From assembly GCA_029946045.1 (NCBI GenBank), contig JAQSDS010000409.1:1-15622 (forward strand): 15,622 nucleotides of DNA. Reading direction: 5' to 3'. This DNA is from Rhodoferax sp. Lineage in GTDB: Bacteria; Pseudomonadota; Gammaproteobacteria; Burkholderiales; Burkholderiaceae_C. This document shows, one piece after another, positions 14,814-15,622 of the stretch. The position numbers and the translations under genes were made by a program. Positions within the stretch are counted from its first letter, which is position 1. Each line of letters begins with the position of its first letter. Below the pieces are notes generated by a model. That model ran no database searches and was not told the origin of the DNA. It saw nothing but the letters and a program-made list of their open reading frames with translations.

Positions 14814-15566
14814 ATGCCCCGTTTTTACTGCCCCACTCCCTTGAGCCCTGGCGACCTGCTGGAGCTGCCCGCCAGCGCTGCACGCCATGTGCAGGTGCTG
14901 CGCCTGCAGCCGGGTGAAGTCATCACGCTGTTCAATGGCGGGCCGGAGGTGCCAAGCAGCAGCGGCGGCGAATATGCAGCCACCGTCACCCAGATGGGTC
15001 GCAGCCATGTGCAGGTGCAGGTGGGTGCGTACACCGCAGTGGAGCGCGAAGCGGCGCTGCAGGTGCATCTGGCGGTGGGCATGCCGGCCAACGAGCGCAT
15101 GGACTGGTTGGTGGAAAAAGCCGCTGAGCTGGGCGTGGCCAGCATCCAGCCGCTGATGACCGAGCGCAGCGTGTTGCGCCTCAGTGGCGAGCGCGCCGAC
15201 AAGAAACAGGCGCACTGGCAAAGTGTGGCCGTGGCGGCCTGCGAGCAGTGTGGCGGCAACCGTGTGCCGCGTGTGCATGCGGTGCTGACGCTGGCGCAGT
15301 GGCTCAAGATACCAGCCGCATTGGGCGCTGGGCGGTCACCACGCCTGTTGCTGTCCTTGCGGCCTGAGTCGGTGGGCTTGCACGAAGCTGCCCGTGCCAC
15401 GACAACCGGCATCACATTCCTGTCAGGCCCCGAAGGTGGTTTGAGTACGGCGGAAGAGGATGCGGCGCTGGCCCAGGGTTTTGCCCCGGTCACGCTGGGG
15501 CCGCGTGTGCTGCGCTCGGAAACTGCGGCTATCGCGGCCTTGGCGGCGCTTCTGATCAGCGCCTGA
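14814..15566 (+). CDS. rsmE: 16S rRNA (uracil(1498)-N3)-methyltransferase RsmE
   Basis: SPOUT-family enzyme that methylates U1498 in helix 44 of 16S rRNA, using SAM. The product is 250 residues (E. coli 243). It has an N-terminal PUA-like domain (PRFYCPTPLSPGDLLELP, then ARHVQVLRLQPGEVITLFNG) and a C-terminal trefoil-knot methyltransferase with NERMDWLVEKAAELGV (93-108), FLSGPEGGLS (202-211) and LGPRVLRSETA (228-238), which form the SAM site. The start is set by the conserved MPRFY; the frame is open further upstream to an ATG at 14457, but that part is antisense to btsS. No pathway link with btsS is evident. A further gene begins 23 bases downstream. Confidence 0.96.
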   Translation: MPRFYCPTPLSPGDLLELPASAARHVQVLRLQPGEVITLFNGGPEVPSSSGGEYAATVTQMGRSHVQVQVGAYTAVEREAALQVHLAVGMPANERMDWLVEKAAELGVASIQPLMTERSVLRLSGERADKKQAHWQSVAVAACEQCGGNRVPRVHAVLTLAQWLKIPAALGAGRSPRLLLSLRPESVGLHEAARATTTGITFLSGPEGGLSTAEEDAALAQGFAPVTLGPRVLRSETAAIAALAALLISA

Positions 15567-15588
15567 TTTTCAGTTTTTGGAGCGCAGC

Positions 15589-15622
15589 ATGAACTTTGGC
15601 CTTGTTGCCCATCGCCTACACC
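15589..15622 (+). CDS. start of an unidentified gene (runs off window)
   Basis: ATG at 15589 preceded by TGGAG (15578-15582) at good spacing, 23 bases after rsmE stops. Only 11 codons (MNFGLVAHRLH) are visible, too few to identify. Probably cotranscribed with rsmE. Confidence 0.45.
   Translation, partial: MNFGLVAHRLH

Noticed and set aside
14763..15278. 172-residue N-terminal extension of the BtsS reading frame
   Set aside because: It is antisense to rsmE, and E. coli BtsS begins at the equivalent of the ATG at 14762.

Overview
The window looks like a chromosomal segment of a high-GC betaproteobacterium, most likely a member of the Comamonadaceae (Rhodoferax/Polaromonas-like). This is inferred from the lptD-surA-rsmA order without pdxA, the protein sequences, and a GC-rich palindromic repeat of a kind I associate with that family. 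No rRNA, tRNA, CRISPR array or insertion sequence was seen.

Left part, 1-5759: an outer-membrane and ribosome maintenance block. On the minus strand lie lptD (LPS translocon), surA (periplasmic chaperone) and rsmA (16S rRNA dimethyltransferase, TTG start, cut by the window edge). Divergent from lptD is an AmgK-type sugar kinase gene. It carries an apparent 29-codon in-frame insertion, derived from a dispersed palindromic repeat, between its two catalytic motifs. murU, the usual partner of amgK, is not next to it.

Middle part, 5760-9879: a decayed restriction/defence island, all on the plus strand. It starts with a 78-residue stub of HsdR that keeps the nuclease motif. Across a deletion scar, in the same reading frame, follows a Fic protein remnant lacking its N-terminus and broken by a nonsense codon. 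An AT-rich regulatory stretch with several palindromes follows. Then come three genes fused by stop/start overlaps: a winged-helix-like protein, a DNA polymerase beta-type (AbiEii-like) nucleotidyltransferase, and an intact HsdM methyltransferase. No hsdS and no intact hsdR are present. The three-gene unit is the best candidate for an undescribed system: a toxin-antitoxin-like pair translationally coupled to a type I modification subunit.

Right part, 9880-14762, minus strand: a pyruvate-sensing and uptake module. It contains btsS (LytS-type histidine kinase), btsR (LytTR response regulator), cstA/btsT (carbon-starvation/pyruvate transporter) and a small ybdD/yjiX-type partner. BtsS keeps the four residues known to be needed for pyruvate sensing in E. 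coli. Three direct repeats matching the E. coli BtsR site lie upstream of cstA, so the system probably controls its neighbour directly.

Right end, 14814-15622: rsmE (16S rRNA m3U1498 methyltransferase), divergent from btsS, then the first codons of another plus-strand gene.
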